Shown: positions 34,420 to 41,865 of the stretch, piece after piece
How the letters are laid out: each line of letters begins with the position of its first letter
How positions within the stretch are numbered: position 1 is the first letter of the stretch
Source of the DNA: Bacillota bacterium
GTDB taxonomy: Bacteria; Bacillota; Clostridia; Christensenellales; Aristaeellaceae
Direction: 5' to 3'
DNA length: 64,000 nucleotides
NCBI GenBank assembly: GCA_023404715.1
Contig: JAEYAR010000038.1
Coordinates: forward strand, 1 to 64,000
The notes under the pieces: generated by a model
Databases searched by the model: none
What the model saw: the letters and a program-made list of their open reading frames with translations, nothing else
Told to the model about the DNA's origin: nothing
Made by a program: the position numbers and the translations under genes

Positions 34420-35631
34420 TCATTTGCCGAAAATTGCATCGATGTTTGCGTTGAAGGCATCGCGGTCGTGCAACACGTAATAGGAAGCCAGTTCCTGCTG
34501 CCACTCGCCGTCCACACCGGACGCCCAATGAAAGTGCAGCCAGGGTTCGCTGCGACCTTCCTCATAAAGCAGGCTGGTAACGCCCTCGAGTTGCGGGGAC
34601 ACGGCCTTCACGCCATTTACTGTAGAAGGGGATTTCTCGCGGTCAGCAAAGTACTGCGCTGTATCCGTCGAGGTCATATAGGAGATAAATTCCGCCACCT
34701 GCTCCGGATGCTCGGTATCTGCAGCGATTGAGAACGCCAGATCGATGCCATACTGAATCATGCCCTTGCCCGCTTCGTTAGGCATGGGGAACATGGCTAC
34801 TTCATCCTGCATGCCGGCCTGTTCCGTCACGGCGAGCGCCCAGATGCCCTGCGGGAGCATCAGCGCTTCCCCGCGGCTGAACAGCGCCACAGCCGTGCTA
34901 TAATCGGTGCTGATGGAGTCGGGCTGAGAGTTCTTTTCAAAAAAATCGAGCCAGTCGATCATCGTTTGAAACAACGCGCTGTCTGCCGCCTTCACCCCGG
35001 TGTCAGCGAAGAAAGCATTGGCTGCCTCAGCGCCTTCGAGGTTCAGCAAAATATTTTCAGCCAGGTGACCGACTGTCCACCCTTCCTTAAAGCTGGTGGC
35101 CATAGGGACATATCCCGCAGCTTTGATCTGCTCGCATACGGCCTTCAGCTCATCCCAAGTAGCCGGGGGCGTCAGTCCGAGTTCGTCGAATTTGGTCTTA
35201 TTGTAAAAGATACCCCAGCCGTTGACCGTCATGGGAATACTGAAGCTTTTCCCGTCGACTTGAATGCCGGTTAGGAAGCTCTCGTTGAGGTTCTCTAATA
35301 ACTTGCTATCCGTCAAATCCATATAGTAACCTTCGGAAGCTTGCAAGCGAAAGTCCGATTCGTTGGGGAACACGCCCAGAATATCGGGCAGATCACCCGA
35401 CGCCATGCGGGAATAGAGCACTGTCGCCGCATCCGGCACCTGTGTCTGCGTGATTTTTACTCCCGGATGTTCCGCTTCGTACATCTTAAAGATTTCGTTA
35501 AAGAGGTCAACCGTCTCGCTCTTGCGCGAGAAAAATTCGATCTCAACCGACTCCTCCGCCGATACCAGGCAGGTTCCCATCATAAGTGCCGCTGTCAGGA
35601 AAAGGGCCATCCAATGTTTGATCGATCTCAT
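34420..35631 (-). CDS. Extracellular solute-binding protein, family 1, nucleoside-locus importer
   Basis: This 403-residue binding protein has a signal peptide (HWMALFLTAALMMGTCLVSA then EESVE) with no lipobox. The mature start VEIEFFSRKSETVDLFNEIF, followed by 'MYEAEHPGVKITQTQV', is typical of family 1. 'TKFDELGLTPPATWDELKAV' is the usual interdomain motif. GAAAGGAG precedes ATG. It is second in the operon after the nucleoside hydrolase, with a hairpin on each side. The ligand is unknown. The hydrolase and the divergent LacI-ribokinase gene point to a nucleoside or riboside. Confidence 0.92.
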   Translation of the reverse strand: MRSIKHWMALFLTAALMMGTCLVSAEESVEIEFFSRKSETVDLFNEIFKMYEAEHPGVKITQTQVPDAATVLYSRMASGDLPDILGVFPNESDFRLQASEGYYMDLTDSKLLENLNESFLTGIQVDGKSFSIPMTVNGWGIFYNKTKFDELGLTPPATWDELKAVCEQIKAAGYVPMATSFKEGWTVGHLAENILLNLEGAEAANAFFADTGVKAADSALFQTMIDWLDFFEKNSQPDSISTDYSTAVALFSRGEALMLPQGIWALAVTEQAGMQDEVAMFPMPNEAGKGMIQYGIDLAFSIAADTEHPEQVAEFISYMTSTDTAQYFADREKSPSTVNGVKAVSPQLEGVTSLLYEEGRSEPWLHFHWASGVDGEWQQELASYYVLHDRDAFNANIDAIFGK

Positions 35632-35667
35632 AGTGCGTCTCCTTTCGTTTTTGGGGTTATCTTTTCT

Positions 35668-35710
35668 CCAGCGCGTTCCCGATCATGTTATAGATCCGGA
35701 AAAACGCTGG
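35668..35710 (-). other. Intercistronic inverted repeat overlapping the nucleoside-hydrolase stop codon
   Basis: CCAGCG (35668-35673) pairs with CGCTGG (35705-35710). Inside, TTCCCGATC pairs with GATCCGGAA apart from a central C/C mismatch. The hydrolase stop (35688-35690) lies in the loop. It may act on message stability between the hydrolase and binding-protein genes. Confidence 0.5.
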
Positions 35711-36575
35711 CAAAAAACAATTCTTTAAAACGCTCACAGTCTACCCCAGTCGCGACCCGCGCGTTGGGCTTCTGCTCTGCACCCCAGAACGCGTCCACCT
35801 TGCGGGCAATCACACCTCTGGAGATGTTACCCGCACATTCCACCTGCAGATGCATGGGCTCAAACGTTAACAGATACGGATGAACAAACGCTGCGGCCAA
35901 TAAGGGATCGTGCAGGATCGGCATATGGCGCGACCTTTCCATCCATCTGTGCGTCCACCGGCTAAGCAGTTTTGCCTTACTGTCTGTAAGCGCGTACATC
36001 CGCTCGAGCTCCTTGGGTGTCACCCGGCATTTTAGCGTAACATCCAGACCGACCATCGTGATACGATCATAGCTCTTGAAAACGATGTCGGCAGCTTCCG
36101 GGTCGCAGCAGATATTCCACTCTGGATAATGCGCTGAGTACATACCACACATGATCCATAGCGGCGCGGCGCGCATGACATCGGGCGCGATCCGCACCGC
36201 GCAGGCGAGGTTGGTCAGAGGGGCGATCGCCAATATTGACGTATTCGGATTATTTTTAACCGTTTCAATGAGCAAATGCACCGCATCCAGATTGCAGTTG
36301 GGGGAAACGGGCTTTATCTCCTCGTCCCAATGCGCTGGAATATCGGCCGGATTAGCCGGCTCAATCAGCGGCTGCCCAATCCCTTCTGCGACCGGGATAT
36401 CCAGTCTGCCGTATTGACGCAACAGTTGCAGCACCAGTTGCGTGCGTATACGCGTATTCCGAAAGGCAGTCGTAACGCCAAGTATGTTCAGGGCTGGCTC
36501 TTCAAGCGCGTACGCTAACGCATACGCGTCGTCGATATCGTCCCCAATATCGGTATCGATGATGATGTTTTGCAT
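35688..36575 (-). CDS. Nucleoside hydrolase (IunH/RihA family)
   Basis: This 295-residue protein is predicted to hydrolyse nucleosides to base and ribose. The metal motif is intact (IIIDTDIGDDIDDAYALAYA). 'NTSILAIAPLTNLACAVRIA' is the family 'ilaiGPLTNlA' element with A for G. 'EWNICCDPEAADIVFKS' matches the 'EfNi..DpeAA' site with W for F. The His near the C-terminus lies in ILHDPLLAAAF, the conserved 'hDplA' motif. GGAGA precedes ATG 36575. It heads an operon with the binding protein and two permeases. The ribose released could be phosphorylated by the kinase domain of the divergent fusion protein. Confidence 0.9.
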   Translation of the reverse strand: MQNIIIDTDIGDDIDDAYALAYALEEPALNILGVTTAFRNTRIRTQLVLQLLRQYGRLDIPVAEGIGQPLIEPANPADIPAHWDEEIKPVSPNCNLDAVHLLIETVKNNPNTSILAIAPLTNLACAVRIAPDVMRAAPLWIMCGMYSAHYPEWNICCDPEAADIVFKSYDRITMVGLDVTLKCRVTPKELERMYALTDSKAKLLSRWTHRWMERSRHMPILHDPLLAAAFVHPYLLTFEPMHLQVECAGNISRGVIARKVDAFWGAEQKPNARVATGVDCERFKELFFASVFPDL

Positions 36576-36625
36576 ATTTCTCCATGCCGGTTTCTTCCCC
36601 CTATCGGGATATAAACCTTTTTCTT

Positions 36626-36705
36626 AAAATGTTTTCTCTTGGCATAGAGTATCACACCGTCATAGGGCATGTCAATAGATTTAAAACATTTTCCTAAAAT
36701 GATTT
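36626..36705. promoter_or_regulatory. Promoter of the nucleoside operon flanked by candidate LacI-family operators
   Basis: On the minus strand TTGACA (36675-36670) and GATACT (36653-36648, spacer 16) form the promoter. AAAATGTTTT (36626-36635) lies downstream of it and its exact complement AAAACATTTT (36683-36692) upstream, with centres 57 bp apart. A third, weaker copy, AAAATGATTT, lies at 36696-36705. The arrangement fits repression by a LacI-type dimer or looped tetramer, most likely the divergent fusion protein. That link is inference. Confidence 0.55.
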
Positions 36706-36723
36706 ATCACCGCGCATAAGCGC

Positions 36724-36752
36724 TTGCAATCCGCAAGATTATCCTCTAAAAT
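36724..36752 (+). promoter_or_regulatory. Promoter for the LacI-ribokinase gene
   Basis: TTGCAA (36724-36729), a 17-base spacer and TAAAAT (36747-36752) lie 30 bases before ATG 36783. The third operator-like copy is just upstream, so autoregulation is possible. Confidence 0.7.
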
Positions 36753-36782
36753 AAAATCATGCTGAAGAATCGGGGGATCCGT

Positions 36783-38741
36783 ATGACGATTAAGGACATT
36801 GCCATGGCGGCAGGGGTATCTATCGCGACCGTATCTAAGGTGCTCAATGGAAAAGAAGAGGGCGTTAGTGTCGAAACCCGTAATCGCGTGCTGCAAGTTG
36901 TCCGAGAAAACAACTTTGTCCCCTATTCCAAAATACGCCATCGGCTTGCCCAGCAAAGCGGCGTCGTATCGGTGATTCTTCCCGAGATTGAATCGCCCTT
37001 TTTCGGTGGTTTTTACACCCAGTTATCCAGGCTCTTTCAGCCTACGGAATATACCCTTTCGCTCGCTCTTACGGGCTTTGACACGCAAGCTGAGCGTACA
37101 GCCATCGATAGCCTCTGCGAACGTCAGGCGGCTGGTGCCGTCCTGTATCCCTCTGGGAGTGAAATCCGTCAATATCTTCTCGATCATGTGCAAAGGCCGT
37201 CCGCAATCGTCTTGATCGACGCGGACGATTCCGCGCCCATGCACACCCGCGTATCCTGCCACTATGCGCATGCAACCTTACAGGCCGTGCAATTGCTTTT
37301 GAAGGCCGGCGCGCGCCAGGTTGGGCTCATCGTCAAGCCGGGTTCACAAGTCGTCCGCAGATGGCTGACAAACGGCTACCGGCGCGCGCTGCTGGAGGCT
37401 GGTTTCGAATATGACCCAAGCCTGATGCAGGAACTGGACGAGCATTTTGACCGTCGGGCCGATATGCTGCTTGGGCTAGGCGTCAATGCCGTCGTCTGTC
37501 AGGACATGGCATGCGCTCAAGCGGTATATGCCTATTTGTCCAAGCAACACCTGAGCATCCCAGACGATGTAGGCGTCGTTTCCCTTGAGGATGCGCCCTA
37601 TGCCCCACTGTTAACGCCGCCGTTGACGACCTGCGGTTTTTCGCCCGAGGCATTGGCACAGGCGTGCTTCTGCCAGCTTATGTCACAGTTGAAGCCGAAG
37701 TCCGGGCAAGCGGTGGAGCCTATAGCGCCGCTAAGCGCACGGCTCACCGTCCGCCGCAGCGTTGGGCAAAAGACGAATCGTGCGCCCTGCCGAATCGCCG
37801 TCGTCGGATGGCTCAATATGGATATTAATCTGGAAATTCCGTATCATCCCGCTTTGGGGAATGCGCTTACGGCCACGCATATGAACTGTTTGCCCGGTGG
37901 GAAGGGGGGCAATCAAGCGATGGGAGCTGTCACACTCGGCGCGTCTGCCGCCATGGTCGGTGTGCTAGGCAACGACCTATATGGGAAACAAATCTACGCG
38001 CAACTCATGCGCGGCGGAGTCGACATGCAGGCCGTCACGTTCGACGAGCGTCACCCCACCGGTACGGCTTACATTCATATCATTCCGGATGGATCGAGCA
38101 CGACGGTCGGAAATGCCGGCGCAAATTGCTGCTTGAATCGCGAATACATCTCCCGTTTTGAATCCACGATCGTAGGCGCCAGCTTTTGTCTGGCTGAGGG
38201 CGAACTTGCAGAAGATGCCCTCGCTTACCTTTTCAAGCTCTGCAAGAAGAACGGTATTTGCTCGATATTCAAGCCCAACCTCGTGCCGACCCTCCTGTTT
38301 ATGCAAAAGACCATCGGGCTTGCCAATATCCTCGTACCCAATGAAAACGAGCTGAATATCCTGATGCCCGGGGCGTCATCTGTTGAGGAAAAAGCCCATG
38401 CGCTGCTAAACTTGGGCGTCGAGCATGTCATCGTAACGCTCGGCGCCAAAGGATGCGTATGGTTCCACGCGGGCGGTGCGCGCGCCTACCCCGCCACGCC
38501 GGTGCGTTGCATCGACTCCACCGGCGCTAGCGACGTCTTCATCAGCTGCCTGGCCGCCTACCTGTCGGAGTCCTGCGCTATGGAGGAGGCGATCTACTAC
38601 GCCAATGCCGCAGCCGGCTACAGCGTCATGTGGAAAGGCGTTCAGAACGCCATACCAGACAGGCAAACCTTGGAATCTCTGTGCGCTCCGCACACAGACA
38701 TGAATCTCGTTCCCAACGTCTCCCCTCTTACAAAACCGTAA
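36783..38741 (+). CDS. LacI-family regulator fused to a PfkB/ribokinase-family sugar kinase
   Basis: One 652-residue frame joins two complete modules. Residues 1-50 are a LacI helix-turn-helix (TIKDIAMAAGVSIATVSKVL), and about 57-325 a periplasmic-binding-like sensor domain (VVSVILPEIESPFFGGFYTQ to LTTCGFSPEALAQ). From about 338 the chain is a ribokinase-type kinase: VVGWLNMDINLEI, the signature GGKGGNQAMGAVTLGA, NILVPNENELNIL and the catalytic region DSTGASDVFISCLAAYL. In the last, the anion-hole motif GAGD is GASD; the catalytic Asp is kept. ATG 36783 has GGGGGA 5 bases upstream; the frame opens 8 codons earlier without a ribosome site. It is divergent from the nucleoside operon. It may both repress that operon and phosphorylate ribose. 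Confidence 0.88.
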   Translation: MTIKDIAMAAGVSIATVSKVLNGKEEGVSVETRNRVLQVVRENNFVPYSKIRHRLAQQSGVVSVILPEIESPFFGGFYTQLSRLFQPTEYTLSLALTGFDTQAERTAIDSLCERQAAGAVLYPSGSEIRQYLLDHVQRPSAIVLIDADDSAPMHTRVSCHYAHATLQAVQLLLKAGARQVGLIVKPGSQVVRRWLTNGYRRALLEAGFEYDPSLMQELDEHFDRRADMLLGLGVNAVVCQDMACAQAVYAYLSKQHLSIPDDVGVVSLEDAPYAPLLTPPLTTCGFSPEALAQACFCQLMSQLKPKSGQAVEPIAPLSARLTVRRSVGQKTNRAPCRIAVVGWLNMDINLEIPYHPALGNALTATHMNCLPGGKGGNQAMGAVTLGASAAMVGVLGNDLYGKQIYAQLMRGGVDMQAVTFDERHPTGTAYIHIIPDGSSTTVGNAGANCCLNREYISRFESTIVGASFCLAEGELAEDALAYLFKLCKKNGICSIFKPNLVPTLLFMQKTIGLANILVPNENELNILMPGASSVEEKAHALLNLGVEHVIVTLGAKGCVWFHAGGARAYPATPVRCIDSTGASDVFISCLAAYLSESCAMEEAIYYANAAAGYSVMWKGVQNAIPDRQTLESLCAPHTDMNLVPNVSPLTKP

Positions 38742-38810
38742 GCTCAAATTCACTTGCGCGTAAGCGCAGCGTGGTAACCTATCCTCACGCTAACAGGGGG
38801 GTAGAATGCT

Positions 38811-39350
38811 TTGAGTATATTCTTCCATCGGCTGTTTTCCCAAAACACAATGCTTCGAACCTTCTTTCTGGGTGCGACCGGCGCGATCACGCTGGCATTC
38901 CCCGGCTTTTTGTTCGGACCGGTCGTGTATGCGCTGGCGGCGTATGCCATGCTCAGCGGCGCTTTGCGCATTTTAAGGGCCTTCAACGCAGCTTATGAGA
39001 AGCGTGGTCCGTCAGGCGATTTGAGCCTTCCTATAGGCATCCTGCTGCTGTTGTTCGGCATCCTATCGATCGCCTATCACCGCCGCCTCGTCAGCGGGCT
39101 GCCGGTCTATCTGGGCGCTTTGGCGCTGGCACAGGGCGCCGCCTATCTCGTGGTCGCGCGGCTTGCAAGCAAAACCCTGCGCAAGGTGCTCGCGCTCCTC
39201 GCCCTGTGTGTAGGCGCGGGCGGCATCGTCGTCGTATGCCTGACGTTTGGAAGCCTTCAGACGCTTTCAAGGGTCTATGGCAGCCTCATGCTCGCAGCGT
39301 GCGGTTATGAGTTGCTACTGCGCCGCATGCCGGTCGAGTGCGTCAAATGA
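38811..39350 (+). CDS. DUF308/HdeD-like membrane protein
   Basis: This 179-residue protein has six hydrophobic segments, arranged in pairs (FLGATGAITLAFPGFLFGPV, VYALAAYAMLSGALRILRAF, GILLLLFGILSIAYH, LGALALAQGAAYLVV, and two more). This is the pattern of the HdeD/DUF308 family, whose role outside enteric acid stress is unknown. The start is TTG 38811, with GGGGGG 10 bases upstream. The nearby ATG is out of frame and stops at once. ATG at codon 14 is an alternative. A terminator follows. Confidence 0.8.
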   Translation: MSIFFHRLFSQNTMLRTFFLGATGAITLAFPGFLFGPVVYALAAYAMLSGALRILRAFNAAYEKRGPSGDLSLPIGILLLLFGILSIAYHRRLVSGLPVYLGALALAQGAAYLVVARLASKTLRKVLALLALCVGAGGIVVVCLTFGSLQTLSRVYGSLMLAACGYELLLRRMPVECVK

Positions 39351-39416
39351 CGGCATACCAAAAAGCCCGCCCTTTCTTCCTTAAAAGTGCGGGCGGCACT
39401 TCGGCCCGACGAATTG

Positions 39417-39453
39417 AAAAGACAGATAGGCTAACAACACCTGTCTGTCTTTT
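39417..39453. terminator. Bidirectional terminator between DUF308 and nfnB genes
   Basis: AAAAGACAGATAGG (39417-39430) pairs with CCTGTCTGTCTTTT (39440-39453) through 14 bp with one G-T pair. T runs follow on both strands. The two flanking genes converge. Confidence 0.8.
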
Positions 39454-39483
39454 TTCTACATTCTTCTTTTCAGGCCTGATATC

Positions 39484-40875
39484 TTATGCTTCCCGCTCGC
39501 TCAGATAGGCGTGAATCCCCTTGGCGGCCGCCTTTCCCGCGCCCATGGCGAGGATGACGGTCGCGGCGCCCGTGACGGCGTCTCCGCCCGCGTAGACGCC
39601 CTCTCTGGTGGTCCTGCCGTTTTCTTCATCGGCGATGATGCAGCGCCATTTGTTCGTCTCAAGCCCCTCCGTGGTAGAGGCGATCAGCGGATTGGGCGAG
39701 GTCCCCAGCGCCATGATCACCATGTCCACGTCCATCGTGAATTCGCTTCCCTCAATCTCTATGGGCCGGCGGCGGCCGGACGCGTCCGGCTCGCCCAGTC
39801 CCATGCGCACGCAGACCATGCCCTTCACAAGGCCGTCCTCGCTAAGCAAGATCTCTTTGGGGTTGGTTAGCAGGTCGAAGACGATGCCCTCCTCCTTGGC
39901 ATGGTGTACCTCTTCGGCCCGCGCGGGCAATTCCTTTTCGCTGCGGCGGTAGACGATGTGCGTCTTCGCGCCCAGGCGCAGCGCCGTGCGCGCCGCGTCC
40001 ATCGCGACGTTGCCGCCGCCGACGACCGCCACGCGCTTGCCGGTCACGAGGGGGGTATCGTAATCGTCTGAAAAGGCCTTCATCAGGTTCGCGCGCGTCA
40101 GGTATTCGTTCGCGGAGAACACGCCGCTGCCGTTTTCCCCCGGAATGCCCATGAATTTGGGCAGGCCCGCGCCCGATCCGATGAACACGGCGTCGAAGCC
40201 CTCGTCTTCGATCAGCTGGTCGACGGTGACCGAGCGGCCGATGACGACGTTCGTCTCGATCTCCACGCCCAGCCGGCGCACGTTTTCGACCTCCGCCGCG
40301 ACGACCTCCGCCTTGGGCAAGCGAAATTCGGGTATGCCGTAGACCAGTACGCCCCCCGCCTGGTGCAGCGCCTCAAAGATCTTGACCTCATAGCCGAGCT
40401 TCGCCAGATCGCCCGCGCAGGTGAGGCCCGCCGGGCCCGCGCCGATGCCCGCTACCCGCTTTCCATTGCGCTTTTGCGGCGGCGCCGGCCGAACGCCCTC
40501 CTTTCTGGCGGTATCTGCGGCGTATCGTTCCAGCTTTCCGATGGCCACCGGCTCGCCCTTGACGCCCAGAATGCACCTGCCCTCGCACTGTGTCTCCTGC
40601 GGGCACACGCGCCCGCAGACCGCGGGCAGGGCGGAATCGCGGGCGATGACCTCGCTGGCGCCCGCCGCGTCGCCCTCCTTGAGGCGGGCGATAAAGCCGG
40701 GAATATCGATCCCGACCGGGCAACCTGCCACACACTGCGGCTTCTTGCAGCCGAGGCAGCGCTGCGCCTCCGCGACCGCCTCCTGTTCGTCGTACCCGAG
40801 ACAGACCTCTTCAAAGTTGTGCGCGCGCCTTCCCGGCTCCTGTTCGCGCACGGGGATTCTCCGCTTTGCCATCAT
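39484..40875 (-). CDS. nfnB: NfnB-like subunit (GltA-type NADPH oxidoreductase) of NADH-dependent ferredoxin:NADP+ oxidoreductase
   Basis: This 463-residue flavoprotein resembles the glutamate synthase small subunit. The N-terminal cysteines for two [4Fe-4S] clusters are present (AQRCLGCKKPQCVAGCPVG and CGRVCPQETQCEGRC). The FAD site is VAGIGAGPAGLTCAGDLAKL and the NADPH site is VAVVGGGNVAMDAARTALRL. It is directly preceded by, and overlaps (ATGA), the gene for a DHODB-like FAD/[2Fe-2S] protein, and no glutamate synthase large subunit is nearby. That pairing is the hallmark of NfnAB, which bifurcates electrons between NADPH, NAD and ferredoxin in anaerobes. The alternative is a sulfide dehydrogenase-type pair (SudAB), which has the same architecture. 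Confidence 0.88.
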   Translation of the reverse strand: MMAKRRIPVREQEPGRRAHNFEEVCLGYDEQEAVAEAQRCLGCKKPQCVAGCPVGIDIPGFIARLKEGDAAGASEVIARDSALPAVCGRVCPQETQCEGRCILGVKGEPVAIGKLERYAADTARKEGVRPAPPQKRNGKRVAGIGAGPAGLTCAGDLAKLGYEVKIFEALHQAGGVLVYGIPEFRLPKAEVVAAEVENVRRLGVEIETNVVIGRSVTVDQLIEDEGFDAVFIGSGAGLPKFMGIPGENGSGVFSANEYLTRANLMKAFSDDYDTPLVTGKRVAVVGGGNVAMDAARTALRLGAKTHIVYRRSEKELPARAEEVHHAKEEGIVFDLLTNPKEILLSEDGLVKGMVCVRMGLGEPDASGRRRPIEIEGSEFTMDVDMVIMALGTSPNPLIASTTEGLETNKWRCIIADEENGRTTREGVYAGGDAVTGAATVILAMGAGKAAAKGIHAYLSEREA

Positions 40876-41762
40876 GCCTCACCTCCGCAATGCCCGCATC
40901 CGCCGTGATGGGTCTTTCCCTCATGCAGCCGCAGCAGCGCGCGGCCTTCCTCGGTCTTGTACATCTGCTGGCGCTTCATGGCCTCGTCGAAATTCACGAG
41001 GTGCGCGTCGAATTCAGGCCCGTCGACGCAGGCAAACTTCGTCTCGCCGCCCACGCTTACGCGGCAAGCGCCGCACATTCCGGTTCCATCCACCATGATG
41101 GGGTTGAGCGAGACGATCGTTCGAATACCGAGCTCCTTCGTCAACAGCGCCGCAAACTTCATCATGATCATCGGGCCGATCGCCACGCAAAGGTCGTAGT
41201 GCGCGCCCTTGTTTTGCACCAGGTCGCGCACCACGTCGGTCACAAGGCCTTTTACGCCCGCCGAACCGTCGTTGGTCGCGAGATAGACGTTCCCGGCGAC
41301 GGCCTTCATCTCCTCGACCAAGATGAGCAGCTCCTCGCTGCGCCCGCCGATGACGACGTCGGCCTTGATGCCGCGCTCGTGCAGCCACTTGACCTGTGGA
41401 TAGACGGGCGCCGTGCCCACGCCGCCCGCGATAAAGAGGAACTTTTTGCGCTTCAGCGCCGCCTTGTCCTCCTGCGTCATCTCGCTCGGACGCCCCAGCG
41501 GCCCCACCACCGTATCAAACGCATCGCCGGCGGCCATTTGCGCCATGCGCTCGGTGGACGCGCCAACGGTCTGGAATACGATGGTGACGAGGCCCTTCTC
41601 CCGGTCGTAATCGCAAACGGTCAGCGGAATGCGCTCCCCCCTGGCGTCGATCTTGACGATCAGGAACTGACCGGGCTGACAGTTCCTGGCCACACGCGGC
41701 GCCTCGACGTCCATGAGATAAATCTTGTCCGCCAGCTTTTCGGCCTTGCGAATCGGATACAT
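40872..41762 (-). CDS. nfnA: NfnA-like subunit (DHODB/sulfide-dehydrogenase type FAD/NAD-binding protein)
   Basis: This 296-residue protein has an FAD domain with RIPLTVCDYDREKGLVTIVF and VGASTERMAQMAAGD, an NAD domain with FIAGGVGTAPVYPQVKWLHE, and a [2Fe-2S] motif DGTGMCGACRVSVGGETKFA followed by CVDGPEFDAHLVNFDE. GGGGGAG precedes ATG 41762. It is first in the two-gene operon. In NfnAB this subunit exchanges electrons with NADH. Confidence 0.88.
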   Translation of the reverse strand: MYPIRKAEKLADKIYLMDVEAPRVARNCQPGQFLIVKIDARGERIPLTVCDYDREKGLVTIVFQTVGASTERMAQMAAGDAFDTVVGPLGRPSEMTQEDKAALKRKKFLFIAGGVGTAPVYPQVKWLHERGIKADVVIGGRSEELLILVEEMKAVAGNVYLATNDGSAGVKGLVTDVVRDLVQNKGAHYDLCVAIGPMIMMKFAALLTKELGIRTIVSLNPIMVDGTGMCGACRVSVGGETKFACVDGPEFDAHLVNFDEAMKRQQMYKTEEGRALLRLHEGKTHHGGCGHCGGEA

Positions 41763-41806
41763 GAAACTCCCCCAATGCTAAGACATCAAAATAAATTGCA
41801 GGTTTA

Positions 41807-41835
41807 ATCTTAATGCCTTGCATGCGGTTTGTCAA
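41807..41835 (-). promoter_or_regulatory. Promoter for nfnAB
   Basis: On the minus strand TTGACA (41835-41830), a 17-base spacer and TAAGAT (41812-41807) lie 45 bases upstream of the nfnA start. Confidence 0.75.
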
Positions 41836-41865
41836 GCGGAGCTTCCTCTCCCCAGCCAAAGGGAC

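Noticed and set aside
39484..41762. Glutamate synthase small subunit with a dihydroorotate dehydrogenase electron-transfer subunit
   Set aside because: The glutamate synthase large subunit and the pyrD catalytic subunit are both absent, and the two genes overlap as in NfnAB.
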